Program-made: the position numbers and the translations under genes | Shown: positions 45,598 to 54,201 of the stretch, one piece after another | Layout of the letters: every line of letters starts with the position of its first letter | Numbering within the stretch: the stretch's first letter is position 1 | Source: Oscillibacter valericigenes | GTDB lineage: Bacteria; Bacillota; Clostridia; Oscillospirales; Oscillospiraceae | DNA: 64,000 nt | Assembly (NCBI RefSeq): GCF_021531435.1 | Contig: NZ_JAFBIS010000004.1 | Span: forward strand, 93,846-157,845 | Reading direction: 5' to 3' | Notes under the pieces: model-generated | Told to the model about the DNA's origin: nothing | What the model saw: only the letters and a program-made list of their open reading frames with translations | Databases searched by the model: none

Positions 45598-46596
45598 ATG
45601 GCTCTGTTTGAAAGCTACGAGAGAAGAATCGACAAAATCAATTCCGTCCTGGCGCAGTACGGAATTTCCAGCATTGAGGAGTGCCGCGACATCTGCAAGG
45701 CCGCCGGCTTCGACCCCTATGAGATCGTCAAGGGCGTGCAGCCCATCTGCTTTGAGAACGCCTGCTGGGCGTACTGCATGGGCGCCGCCATCGCGCTGAA
45801 GAAGAATGTCAAGACCGCTGCCGAGGCTGCGGAGGCCATCGGCGAGGGCCTGCAGGCCTTCTGCATCCCCGGCTCCGTCGCCGAGGACCGCAAGGTGGGC
45901 CTGGGCCACGGCAACCTGGGCGCCATGCTGCTGCGTGACGAGACCAAGTGCTTCGCATTCCTGGCCGGCCACGAGTCCTTCGCCGCCGCCGAGGGCGCCA
46001 TCGGCATCGTCCGCAACGCAAACAAGGCCCGTAAGGAGCCCCTGCGGGTCATCCTGAACGGCCTGGGCAAGGACGCCGCCCAAATCATCAGCCGCATCAA
46101 CGGCTTTACATACGTCCAGACCCAGTTTGACTACTACACCGGCGAGCTGAACATCGTCCGGGAGGTCAAGTACTCCGACGGTGAGCGCTCCGCCGTCCGC
46201 TGCTACGGCGCTGACGACGTCCGCGAGGGCGTGGCCATCATGCACCATGAGGGCGTGGATGTGTCCATTACTGGCAACTCCACCAACCCCACCCGGTTCC
46301 AGCACCCCGTTGCCGGCACCTACAAGAAGGAGTGCATCGAGCAGGGCAAGAAGTACTTCTCCGTCGCCTCCGGCGGCGGCACCGGCCGGACCCTGCATCC
46401 CGACAACATGGCCGCCGGCCCTGCCAGCTACGGCATGACCGACACCATGGGCCGGATGCACTCCGACGCCCAGTTTGCCGGCTCCTCCTCCGTGCCCGCC
46501 CACGTGGAAATGATGGGCTTTTTGGGCATGGGCAACAACCCCATGGTGGGCGCTACCGTCGCCGTGGCCGTGGCTGTTGCGGAGAGCCAGAAGTAA
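45598..46596 (+). CDS. GGGtGRT protein (function unknown)
   Basis: 332-residue protein of the family named for its motif, seen here as SVASGGGTGRTLHPDNMAAG (about residues 257-276), followed by a very conserved Met/Gly/Ser-rich end (TDTMGRMHSDAQFAGSSSVP, MMGFLGMGNNPMVGATVAVA). Other features: ICFENACWAYCMGAAIA with two Cys, LGHGNLGAMLL and GHESFAAAEGAIGI. No known enzyme fold can be read out; the Gly-rich loop may bind a nucleotide or phosphate. ATG at 45598 follows AGAAGGAGGA; TTG at 45592 is less likely. Operon with the Fe-S scaffold-like gene suggests an Fe-S or redox role, which is inference. Confidence 0.85.
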   Translation: MALFESYERRIDKINSVLAQYGISSIEECRDICKAAGFDPYEIVKGVQPICFENACWAYCMGAAIALKKNVKTAAEAAEAIGEGLQAFCIPGSVAEDRKVGLGHGNLGAMLLRDETKCFAFLAGHESFAAAEGAIGIVRNANKARKEPLRVILNGLGKDAAQIISRINGFTYVQTQFDYYTGELNIVREVKYSDGERSAVRCYGADDVREGVAIMHHEGVDVSITGNSTNPTRFQHPVAGTYKKECIEQGKKYFSVASGGGTGRTLHPDNMAAGPASYGMTDTMGRMHSDAQFAGSSSVPAHVEMMGFLGMGNNPMVGATVAVAVAVAESQK

Positions 46597-46646
46597 GAAA
46601 AAACGGCTGAAAAGCTGCTTTTTCGGAACTTTTATCTGCATATTGA

Positions 46647-46680
46647 AAATGCCCGCTTCACTGCGAAGCGGGCATTTTTC
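46647..46680. terminator. bidirectional terminator at the chromosome/element border
   Basis: AAAATGCCCGCTTC and GAAGCGGGCATTTTT pair around ACTGC. It ends the GGGtGRT operon and, on the other strand, the integrase gene. The left attachment site of the element must be near here, between 46597 and 46711. Confidence 0.9.
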
Positions 46681-46711
46681 CTGTTTTGTCAACATTTTGC
46701 CAACCAAATTT

Positions 46712-47923
46712 TCAAAGTGTGTCCAAAAGCTTTGCACCTTCCTCAGACATTTTATCAGTGAGATGCTGGTAGATGTTCATGGTGACCTGGATGTTTTTAT
46801 GTCCCAGGCGGTGCTGCACATACTTGGGAGAGGCGCCCAGTTCCGCAAGCATGGTGGCGTGGGTGTGGCGCAGGGAGTGGTAGTCGAATTTCTCAAACCC
46901 CAGCTCCCGCGTTGCGACCCAACTGACATACTGCATGTTCCGGCTGTTGATATAGGAGCCGTCCGGCCGGACCATCACCAAATGCACTTCCTCTCCCTGC
47001 CCGGCTGTGTTGAGATGGCCCGCTTCATCCCGGTACTGGCGGATGTAAAGGTCGCCGTAGAAATCGCGGGCTTCCTCCTGGCGGGCCTTCTCCCGCTCCA
47101 GTGCCGCCACGACATCGGAGGAGAGCTCAATGGTGCGGTTGCTGTTGTACTTGGGGAGGGTGAAATACCAATACGCCGGGGCGCCGGTCTCCTTGTTCTT
47201 TTCCTGCCAGAGGATCTGCTGCCGGACGGTTACCTTTTTGTTTTCAAGGTCGATACTGGACCAGTCCAGCGCGAAGGCTTCCGAGATGCGGAGACCACAC
47301 TTGTAGCCAAGCAGGAGAGGTAGATAGGAACTGCTGCCTTCCGGAAACCGAGCGAAGATCTTTGCCATCTGCTGGGGCGTCAGATAGACATGGGGAGCGC
47401 TCCGGGACTTCACAGCTGGCGTCGCACGGGTGGAGGGAAGCTCGATATATTCGGCGGGGCTGTACGGAATGTACTTCAGCGGCTGGACCGCATAGGAAAG
47501 ACTGCCCGTCAAAATGCCCTTCAAAACGGCCAGCGTATTCCGGCTGTACCCCTGATTGAACTTGTCGTTGATCAGCTTTTGCAGGGCCTCCGGGGACAGA
47601 GCCGCCAGTCGGTACTTCCCAATGGCGGGCTTGATGTGGAGTTGAATTTTCTTTTCGTAGTTGCTGATGGTGCTGGGCTTACAGTTGTTCAGACAGTATT
47701 CCCGCATCCAGAGGTCCAGATAATCCGACACACTGATCTCGCTGGGCGTGAACACGGAGCCGGAGCGGTTGTACTCATTCATGGCCTTTGCCCCGGCAGC
47801 GGACGCTTCGCCTTTGGTGCGGAAACCGCTCTTGCTGATGGTTTGGCGTTTGTCGTTTATCCGTGCTCCTTCAAAACTGTATTCCCAATGCGTACCTCGT
47901 TTTCTGAGCCTTAGTTCACTCAT
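46712..47923 (-). CDS. int: tyrosine-type site-specific integrase
   Basis: 403-residue phage/Tn916-like integrase. N-terminal AP2-like arm-binding domain (RKRGTHWEYSFEGARINDKR), SAM-like core-binding domain (VSDYLDLWMREYCLNNCKPS), and catalytic domain with Arg in YKCGLRISEAFAL, HxxR in HSLRHTHATML, LGHKNIQVTMNIY with the Tyr nucleophile. Upstream AAAAGGAGG. It is the outermost gene of the element on the left, next to the chromosomal terminator, and reads toward the border, as usual for integrases near attL. Confidence 0.95.
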   Translation of the reverse strand: MSELRLRKRGTHWEYSFEGARINDKRQTISKSGFRTKGEASAAGAKAMNEYNRSGSVFTPSEISVSDYLDLWMREYCLNNCKPSTISNYEKKIQLHIKPAIGKYRLAALSPEALQKLINDKFNQGYSRNTLAVLKGILTGSLSYAVQPLKYIPYSPAEYIELPSTRATPAVKSRSAPHVYLTPQQMAKIFARFPEGSSSYLPLLLGYKCGLRISEAFALDWSSIDLENKKVTVRQQILWQEKNKETGAPAYWYFTLPKYNSNRTIELSSDVVAALEREKARQEEARDFYGDLYIRQYRDEAGHLNTAGQGEEVHLVMVRPDGSYINSRNMQYVSWVATRELGFEKFDYHSLRHTHATMLAELGASPKYVQHRLGHKNIQVTMNIYQHLTDKMSEEGAKLLDTL

Positions 47924-47982
47924 TGTAAAGAGCCTCCTTTTGGGAGATGGGCAGGTGCCAATTCAGCACCTGCCCACTGTAT

Positions 47983-48225
47983 TTATCCAGCTGCAAGCGC
48001 CTTGATATTCAGCGGATCGCTGAGATCACAGCCCTCATACCGCTGGAGGAATGCGTCCAGGGCTTCCTTGCGGACACGAATGGAGCCAAGCTTCAGAGCA
48101 GGCAGCAATCCCAAGTTAATCAGACGATAGATCAACGCCGGATTCGTATGGAGCATTCTACTGACTTCTTTTACGGTGTAGACCGGATTATCAGAAATAG
48201 CAGCATTGATTTTTTCAGTGGACAT
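47983..48225 (-). CDS. excisionase-like helix-turn-helix protein
   Basis: 80-residue winged-helix (HTH_17/MerR-like) protein: YTVKEVSRMLHTNPALIYRLINLGLLP, LGSIRVRKEALDAFLQRYEG. Small DNA-binding proteins of this type next to integrases act as excisionases/directionality factors. GGAGGATCTTCT precedes the ATG; 59 bases upstream of int. Confidence 0.85.
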   Translation of the reverse strand: MSTEKINAAISDNPVYTVKEVSRMLHTNPALIYRLINLGLLPALKLGSIRVRKEALDAFLQRYEGCDLSDPLNIKALAAG

Positions 48226-48258
48226 AGAAGATCCTCCTTATGTTTCTTATTCATTAAA

Positions 48259-49029
48259 TTAGCGTGTAATATCGATCTCACGAGCTTCCATCTGACAGAA
48301 TTGCCGTTGACGGGCTTCATTGCGAGCTTGTATCTCACGCTTTTTGTTTCCGTTTGCGGTACGCTCACCGTTCTTCTCTCGCTGCCAATCGATTCTACTG
48401 AGATGGATGGTCGGCTCCCAATCGTGTTTGCCTTGCATTTCCAGACTCTCATGGCTCACACGGATCGGCAACCCGTTTCGTGCATATGCCCGATTTTGCA
48501 CTTGCTCCCATTGCTCACGCCAAATCTCCATATTTTCAGATCGGTCGAGTTCCCGGTCTTTCTTTGGGCAAAAACCTTCCTCGTTTACGGCTCGGGTTGA
48601 AACGATCATGTGAACATGTGGATTGTTTCTTGCCGGGTCGGTTTGATTGATTCCAGCGTGGATAGCTGCGACTGCACACAGGCCACGACTTAGGAAATTT
48701 GCATGGATGTATTCTGATACGATTCGGATATTCGCCAGCTTAGATAGTTCATTGGGAAGGGAACATATGAACTCCCGGGCAGTACGGGCGTCTTTTCGCT
48801 TTTCCGCCCGCTCAATTTCGGTACAGAGCGGTTGCAGATTTTGAAATTCCGGCGGTGCATGTTCCGGCAGAAATATTCCGCAGAACAAGACATCATCTCT
48901 GTGCCGATAATAAGTCTCATTATAATAGCTATCATACAACCGCTGACCGCTGATGTAATTTGCGCGCCTTGTAACAGACTGCCCTTTGCCTCTGCTGATG
49001 ACATTGACTTCCAAATGATAATTTGCCAT
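48259..49029 (-). CDS. MobA/MobL-family relaxase
   Basis: 256-residue conjugative relaxase domain, nicking at oriT to start mobilisation. It has the family start YHLEVNVISRGKGQSVTRRA, the metal-binding HVHMIVSTR motif, and a conserved AREFICSLPNEL segment. At 256 residues it is the nuclease domain alone, without helicase or primase parts, typical of small integrative mobilisable elements. AAGGAGGTG lies six bases before the ATG and the gene starts immediately after the coupling-protein stop. Confidence 0.88.
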   Translation of the reverse strand: MANYHLEVNVISRGKGQSVTRRANYISGQRLYDSYYNETYYRHRDDVLFCGIFLPEHAPPEFQNLQPLCTEIERAEKRKDARTAREFICSLPNELSKLANIRIVSEYIHANFLSRGLCAVAAIHAGINQTDPARNNPHVHMIVSTRAVNEEGFCPKKDRELDRSENMEIWREQWEQVQNRAYARNGLPIRVSHESLEMQGKHDWEPTIHLSRIDWQREKNGERTANGNKKREIQARNEARQRQFCQMEAREIDITR

Positions 49030-50835
49030 TTAGAACACCTCCTTGTTTGTGGCCGGCTCTCTCTGTCCACTTACACATTGGACGGTTTGCGCGGCAAAAG
49101 CCTGTTCAATCTTTCCTGTGAAAACTGGGTCGGCGGCCAGTGCAGCCAGGAACTGCTCCAGTGGCCGAAAGCGGCTTTCAGTCTCAGCCTTTGACTCAGC
49201 AGGAACGATATTCAAGAGTTCGGGGAAAGCTGTTATAACGAGTTCACCAACAATGAACTTACGCAGCTTATCCTCATGCTCTTTGCGGTTGAGTTCATTC
49301 TTAGCAGCCAGATACTGCGCTTTCTTATTGCGCGCAATCTTCTCGATAGCATTCTTTGTCCTTTCTTCTACCATTAACATCTTCACGCCTTTCTTGTTGA
49401 ATGAAATTTTAGGATGATCATCCAGATTTGTATCAAGATTTTGGGATGGCTGCCTCTTTTCCAAGCGGCTGACCCCGCAGGGAGAGATGAGCAAGACATC
49501 CGTCAAGGTTGACAATTCATGTGGAAAAACTCTGGGTTCACGACCGATTGACCGCTGTGTACTGTAACCGGTCTTTTCCCCGGATTCATCCAGATTTCGA
49601 CTGACGCTCTCCAGCAACACCGAAGTAGACCCGATGAGCCGACTTAAAATTTCCTGTGTTTCAGCATCGTTAGCACGGAGGATTGCTTGGTACTGACAAT
49701 TATCGAAGATGGTTTTCCGCTCGTTTGTGCCATAGAGCATGTCCAACTGTGCGAGGCTCTGCACGACCAGACAGATGTTTACATTTTTGCTGCGGAGCGT
49801 TGGAAGCGTATTTGCAAACAGCTCCAACTTTCCGAACCGTGGAAATTCATCCATCAGCACCAGGGTCTGCACATTGTTCTGCCCCTCTGCGCTGTATCGC
49901 TCCGGCCTGCACTCCAAGTAGCGGATCAGCTGTGTATACATGAGGTTGACAGCACCGCCCCACTGGTCTATTCTGTTCTGTGGGATTCTCAGAAAAACAT
50001 TTACCTGATCCAAGTGCCTCCAGTTAAAGCACGCTGCGCCTTCTCGTTCACCGCGGAAGGCATGACTGATATATGGATCAGCTGCGAAGGGATGAAGCTT
50101 GTCCCGAAGTTCTCGGTCAATGCAAGCTAATGTTTCAGGTTTCATCTTTGCAAACATCCCCAGAAGAGGTATTATCAAATCTGAACCAGTATCACTTGAT
50201 TTCATCTCCTTGAAAAATACGTAGAGGTCATTACGGAGCAACGCACAAATACTTTCACTGAAGCTCAAGCCAAGTTTGAAGTAGTAAATCAATCCGACGG
50301 TGAGTATGGACTGTTCTGCTTCAATCCAAAACGGCTGTGGATCGTTAGGCGCTTTGGGTATCATTGCAAGTACAATATCCTTGATATTACTGTATAAGTT
50401 CGTCATATCATCCTGCAACAACCACCAGAAAGGGTCATAGCTTAGACCGTCTGGCTGTGTTGGATCGAAAATGATGTACGGCCGCATCTCCTTTCCACTT
50501 TTCAAGGCACGCTGGTACACCTCAGTGTAATACGCTGAAAGTTCCCCCTTGATGTCCGTCGCGCAGATGGCGCCGCGCCATGTCTCCAGAGTCGGTTTCA
50601 CGATTCCGGAGCTTTTGCCGCTGCCGTTTCCGCCTATGACAAGAATGTTTCCGTCCGCGCCTTGCGGCATACCGACGTAAGAACCGTATCCTCTCCGGTC
50701 AGCATCTCCAAAGAAGAAACCGGGAGCGTCTGCATCAAGACAAAGCTGATGCGGAGTGCAGAATCCTCTGTTCAAATCTACACGATCAGGGAAGTGTTTA
50801 TAGATTTTCTTGCCGTTACTGCCTTTCTGACTCAT
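49030..50835 (-). CDS. VirD4/TraG-type coupling protein
   Basis: 601-residue type IV coupling ATPase that links relaxase-DNA to a transfer channel. Walker A is VIGGNGSGKSSGIVKP (about residues 67-82), DIKGELSAYYTEVY follows, Walker B is TLVLMDEFPRFGKLELF, and CLVVQSLAQLDMLYG is the sensor region. No N-terminal transmembrane helices are visible, so it is the soluble type. The element lacks VirB-like channel genes in this window, so it probably borrows another element's channel. Confidence 0.9.
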   Translation of the reverse strand: MSQKGSNGKKIYKHFPDRVDLNRGFCTPHQLCLDADAPGFFFGDADRRGYGSYVGMPQGADGNILVIGGNGSGKSSGIVKPTLETWRGAICATDIKGELSAYYTEVYQRALKSGKEMRPYIIFDPTQPDGLSYDPFWWLLQDDMTNLYSNIKDIVLAMIPKAPNDPQPFWIEAEQSILTVGLIYYFKLGLSFSESICALLRNDLYVFFKEMKSSDTGSDLIIPLLGMFAKMKPETLACIDRELRDKLHPFAADPYISHAFRGEREGAACFNWRHLDQVNVFLRIPQNRIDQWGGAVNLMYTQLIRYLECRPERYSAEGQNNVQTLVLMDEFPRFGKLELFANTLPTLRSKNVNICLVVQSLAQLDMLYGTNERKTIFDNCQYQAILRANDAETQEILSRLIGSTSVLLESVSRNLDESGEKTGYSTQRSIGREPRVFPHELSTLTDVLLISPCGVSRLEKRQPSQNLDTNLDDHPKISFNKKGVKMLMVEERTKNAIEKIARNKKAQYLAAKNELNRKEHEDKLRKFIVGELVITAFPELLNIVPAESKAETESRFRPLEQFLAALAADPVFTGKIEQAFAAQTVQCVSGQREPATNKEVF

Positions 50836-50931
50836 AGCTACACCTCAATTAGGAAATACTTGCCTCGATAGGATTGCCACCGCAATGTGGTCAACGCGTA
50901 TTGAGGATGGTTTTATTGTAACAGCAAAATA

Positions 50932-50961
50932 GTCACATGAATATTGGACGTTTCATGTGAC
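50932..50961. repeat. perfect inverted repeat, candidate operator or oriT arm
   Basis: GTCACATGAA (50932-50941) and TTCATGTGAC (50952-50961) with a 10-base spacer, in the 184-base gap between the divergent coupling-protein gene and the CGNR cargo gene. Its place at the head of the mobilisation operon fits an operator or an oriT hairpin; a nick site is not recognisable. Confidence 0.55.
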
Positions 50962-51019
50962 ATTATTTCGATGCTTTATTAAGATCAGTTCGTAAAATTT
51001 TTAGACGGGATGAGATAGG

Positions 51020-52270
51020 ATGATTTTTCATAAGTGGTTTTACGTGGATAATTATGTCGGGACATATGAAATTGGATATTCTCCCGTACTCAATAAAGAG
51101 ATTATCGTATCAAAGGAAAATGTGGATTCAAGTTCAGAAAATAGATTAAAGAGGAAACGTATCTTTGAAAATGATGCTAAAAATTCCGAGCAGATATATA
51201 CAAAATTTTCAAACATCTCGATTGAAAGTGAAGACTCAATTTTAGCTTACTGCAATAAATATGGACTGCCTTATTCGTCACAGATTATTGAAGAAAAGAT
51301 GTTGTGGGCAGATCCGGACGACACCTTTGACAATAACACAGATGCAGATGGCGTAAATGTATCTGAGTTGAGCATTGAACAGTTGAAAAAGAAAGATATT
51401 ATGACCTTAAAGGGCTTTTGCAATTCTGTGATTTTAGTTAGAAATTTGCTCCGATTACAGAGTTTAACAGACGCAAAAGAGTTAGATAGTTCTCAATATA
51501 TGGACTTGCTTTCGCTGCTTGTGTTTTTCTTGTTCTTCAGCCATGAAAATGATTTTTGCTATGACCCTTACGAAGATAACATTCCAAAGTCGCAACTTTT
51601 ACGGTTTCAGTATGCATTTCAATTATTTGTACGTAAGAATCCCCTTGCTCGTTATGCTACTACAGCAGAACAAGTAGGTCTATTTCTTTACCATTGCCAA
51701 TTTACAAAAGAACGCGGAGCAGAGGCTGCAGAATCCAGGCATTTTTGGTCATTAGTAAATTCAAAATCAGTAGAAAATGTGTTGAATCTATTTTCGTTTT
51801 TGATTGGCACATTAGATGGGGATGGTAAGGAAAATTTATTTTCCTATTGCTCATATGGAAATGTTAAATTTGAAGAAGATGTGCTTGGCGAACTCAATCA
51901 GGAACGCCAAGAGGAAATATGCTGTGTAGGAAAAGAAGTTCTATGTGACGTTATTAACGATGGACTTAGTGCTATAACACCAGTACTCAAATTGGATGGA
52001 CAATCTCTCCACGGAGATTGGGAGTTGAATTTTCAAATGGCTGGTATTTTCATGGAAATCTATATGGAAACTACAAACCAATTTCTCGTTCGACAGTGTG
52101 CCGATCCAACATGTGGAAATTTTTTCTCCGTCTCAAGGAACCGCCCCAATAAAATGTATTGTTGCGAAGCATGCGCTCATCGTGTTGCTAAACGCAAAGA
52201 GCGAGAGCGGAAGAAACTGCAAGCAGAACAACTCAAAGTGAAAAAGCAGCCCATCAAAGTGCAAAAATAA
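51020..52270 (+). CDS. AT-rich cargo gene, CGNR-type zinc-finger protein (DUF6076-like)
   Basis: 416-residue protein, clearly more AT-rich than its surroundings and on the opposite strand to the mobilisation genes, marking it as recently acquired cargo. The C-terminus carries a CGNR-like zinc finger (RQCADPTCGNFFSVSRNRP, then MYCCEACAHRVAKRKERER) ending in a Lys-rich tail; the N-terminal 300 residues are helical with no recognised domain (a hydrophobic stretch YMDLLSLLVFFLFFSHEN near 155). Possible DNA- or RNA-binding protein; role in defence or regulation is open. Start codon at 51020 follows GATAGG only weakly. Confidence 0.75.
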   Translation: MIFHKWFYVDNYVGTYEIGYSPVLNKEIIVSKENVDSSSENRLKRKRIFENDAKNSEQIYTKFSNISIESEDSILAYCNKYGLPYSSQIIEEKMLWADPDDTFDNNTDADGVNVSELSIEQLKKKDIMTLKGFCNSVILVRNLLRLQSLTDAKELDSSQYMDLLSLLVFFLFFSHENDFCYDPYEDNIPKSQLLRFQYAFQLFVRKNPLARYATTAEQVGLFLYHCQFTKERGAEAAESRHFWSLVNSKSVENVLNLFSFLIGTLDGDGKENLFSYCSYGNVKFEEDVLGELNQERQEEICCVGKEVLCDVINDGLSAITPVLKLDGQSLHGDWELNFQMAGIFMEIYMETTNQFLVRQCADPTCGNFFSVSRNRPNKMYCCEACAHRVAKRKERERKKLQAEQLKVKKQPIKVQK

Positions 52271-52389
52271 GTGTTGCGATAAATATGTATTTGCACACTT
52301 TGGGGGGATGATTTTTCACTGCGAGTTGTTTTGAATGGTAAGTATATCTATTTTTTCGTTTATATACATGAAGCATTTTTAATCGATTT

Positions 52390-52433
52390 ATGCTCCCGAT
52401 GTCGCTACTAACAATCAGCGACATCGGGAGCAT
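52390..52433. terminator. 17-bp perfect hairpin between convergent genes
   Basis: ATGCTCCCGATGTCGCT (52390-52406) pairs exactly with 52417-52433 around a 10-base loop. On the minus strand it leads into AAATCGATTAAAAA, so it is probably the terminator of the recombination-gene operon, without a proper T run. Confidence 0.6.
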
Positions 52434-52439
52434 GATGGT

Positions 52440-53204
52440 TCAGCTCATCTCTGGCAGAACCTCTTCTGCGGTCACGAGCTCCATGAACTGCTGGGCGTAT
52501 GCCTTGGCGCTGGCGGCTTCTTCCGGGGACAGCCTGACGACTGCCTCGAAGTGGTAAAGGGCGTAGGGCTTTCCTGTCTTATTGGTGGCCTTCTCCAGCG
52601 TGATGCGTGTGACCACGCTGTTAATAGGTGTCAACGTCCCCACCAGCCGCGCCATGTACTTGAGAAACCGGGGCTTGCTGGTGACCGGGATGCGTACCAG
52701 CAGCGGCAGAATGTTATCGGGACGTAGCAGGAACAGCAGTACCGACTCCTTACACGCCTTGGCGTTGGTATCACCGTCCTTGGAACCGTAATCATTAAAG
52801 GGACAATGTGCGCAGGATTTCCCGTCGCTGGAAATGATGCTGTTCTGGCTCACGCAGGTAGGCGGCGTACCCTCAACGGGGTCAGAGGTATCCCAATATG
52901 CCCGCGGCATGGTGTAGTCCACGATAATGCCTGTCAATTCCTTTTCTGGTTCTTCTCCGGACAGTCCTGGTACAGAAAAGACCGTTGCACCGCCAGAGGG
53001 CGATTTTACGATGTCAAAGAGTTGGAAGGGCAGCGGCTGATTTTTCAGGTTCTCCTGAATGATAGATAAAGAGTTGGAACGGAACGCTATGTAATCGGAT
53101 TTCACCGGAGGCAGATCGATAGAAGCATCGGGAATCATTTCCATGGGTGTTTCCAGTTCCCTAACCTTATCCCCCAGACGGTTTTTTAGTTTCGTGGTAT
53201 CCAT
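52440..53204 (-). CDS. hypothetical protein of element recombination module
   Basis: 254-residue soluble protein, not recognised. A Cys cluster SCAHCPFNDYGSKDG ... AKACKE (about 132-155) may bind zinc or an Fe-S cluster. The C-terminal half (LLVRIPVTSKPRFLKYMARL, VTRITLEKATNKTGKPYALY, AVVRLSPEEAASAKAYAQQF) looks like an OB or mixed alpha/beta domain. It starts 15 bases after the YqaJ exonuclease gene. By position it is a candidate ssDNA-binding or annealing partner of the exonuclease; that is inference from context. Confidence 0.7.
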   Translation of the reverse strand: MDTTKLKNRLGDKVRELETPMEMIPDASIDLPPVKSDYIAFRSNSLSIIQENLKNQPLPFQLFDIVKSPSGGATVFSVPGLSGEEPEKELTGIIVDYTMPRAYWDTSDPVEGTPPTCVSQNSIISSDGKSCAHCPFNDYGSKDGDTNAKACKESVLLFLLRPDNILPLLVRIPVTSKPRFLKYMARLVGTLTPINSVVTRITLEKATNKTGKPYALYHFEAVVRLSPEEAASAKAYAQQFMELVTAEEVLPEMS

Positions 53205-53219
53205 GTAGACAGACCTCCT

Positions 53220-54164
53220 TTAAACTGCCGCATTGATGGTGAAGCGGCGGTATGATACCTGATTGGTGTATTTCTTGCACAGTGCTGGATGCTCTACTTT
53301 CAGCTTCTTGCTGTCCAGTCGTTCCTGCGATAACTGCTTCCATGTAATTACACGGTTGCCGGAGATGCCAATCTCATGCTCTCCCAGCATCTGCTTCAAC
53401 AAATTCTCAGCGGTCTGTTTTTTCTCCTGTACTACCGCTAAGTTTTCACACGCAGCGTCATACTGCTGCAGCAAATCGGCGGCGGAATCTGGCAGGGCAA
53501 TTTGCGATTGCGGCACACTGCGGGGAAACTGCTCCGCAAGAAACCGTGCCGATGCGTCGGAGCCATCCAAGGGCGGCGGAGTACGATTCTCTACATGGCT
53601 CCAGAAATCAGATTCCAACTGAATCAGCATGGCGATCAGTTCTTCATCCCGCTCCACAAATCTCCATTTAAAGGTGTTGCCGCCAATCAGAACGGCAATG
53701 TACGTACCGCGATACCCGGTAACTGCCATGTAATGCTGGATTTGCATCTGGTACTCGTCCGGGATGCTGTTCTCCCATTCCCCGGCTTTGTAAGCTGAGG
53801 CGGTTTTCGCCTCAAAGATACAGGTTCCCAACTCCGGGTGCTCACAGATCCCATCCAGATTGGCAAGCATGAATGGGTACTCTTCGCTTTGCAGAAGCTG
53901 CATCGCATGGGTGACTTCGATTCCCGTCCGTTTTGTAAACTCCGCTCTTACCAATGCTTCCAGCTGTGTTCCCCAGTAGGCGGCTTCTCCAGCTTCCTTT
54001 GCGGGGAGCTGATCTGTTTTCTCCATCCACAATTCCACAGGGGACTTATAACGGTTGATACCGCAGACTACGGAAGCATCTGAGCCGCCGATCCCCTTCT
54101 TCCGCTGCTCCAGCCATTCGGCATAGGGCATATTTTCTGTGGATGCTACGATCTTTGCTGACAT
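53220..54164 (-). CDS. YqaJ-family viral-type exonuclease/recombinase
   Basis: 314-residue nuclease of the YqaJ (lambda exonuclease-like) family. Motifs: EWLEQRKKGIGGSDASVVCG at the N-terminus, ANLDGICEHPELGTCIFEAK (catalytic Asp and ExK), DEYQMQIQHYMAVTGY. It resects dsDNA ends for single-strand annealing in phages and mobile elements. It follows the DUF932 gene in the same direction. Confidence 0.92.
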   Translation of the reverse strand: MSAKIVASTENMPYAEWLEQRKKGIGGSDASVVCGINRYKSPVELWMEKTDQLPAKEAGEAAYWGTQLEALVRAEFTKRTGIEVTHAMQLLQSEEYPFMLANLDGICEHPELGTCIFEAKTASAYKAGEWENSIPDEYQMQIQHYMAVTGYRGTYIAVLIGGNTFKWRFVERDEELIAMLIQLESDFWSHVENRTPPPLDGSDASARFLAEQFPRSVPQSQIALPDSAADLLQQYDAACENLAVVQEKKQTAENLLKQMLGEHEIGISGNRVITWKQLSQERLDSKKLKVEHPALCKKYTNQVSYRRFTINAAV

Positions 54165-54201
54165 AAAATGACCTCGTTTCTACTCTGATTTCCGGCGTGT
54201 A

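Noticed and set aside
47983..48225. Toxin-antitoxin role for the small HTH gene next to int
   Set aside because: It has the winged-helix excisionase layout and the usual position beside an integrase; no toxin partner.
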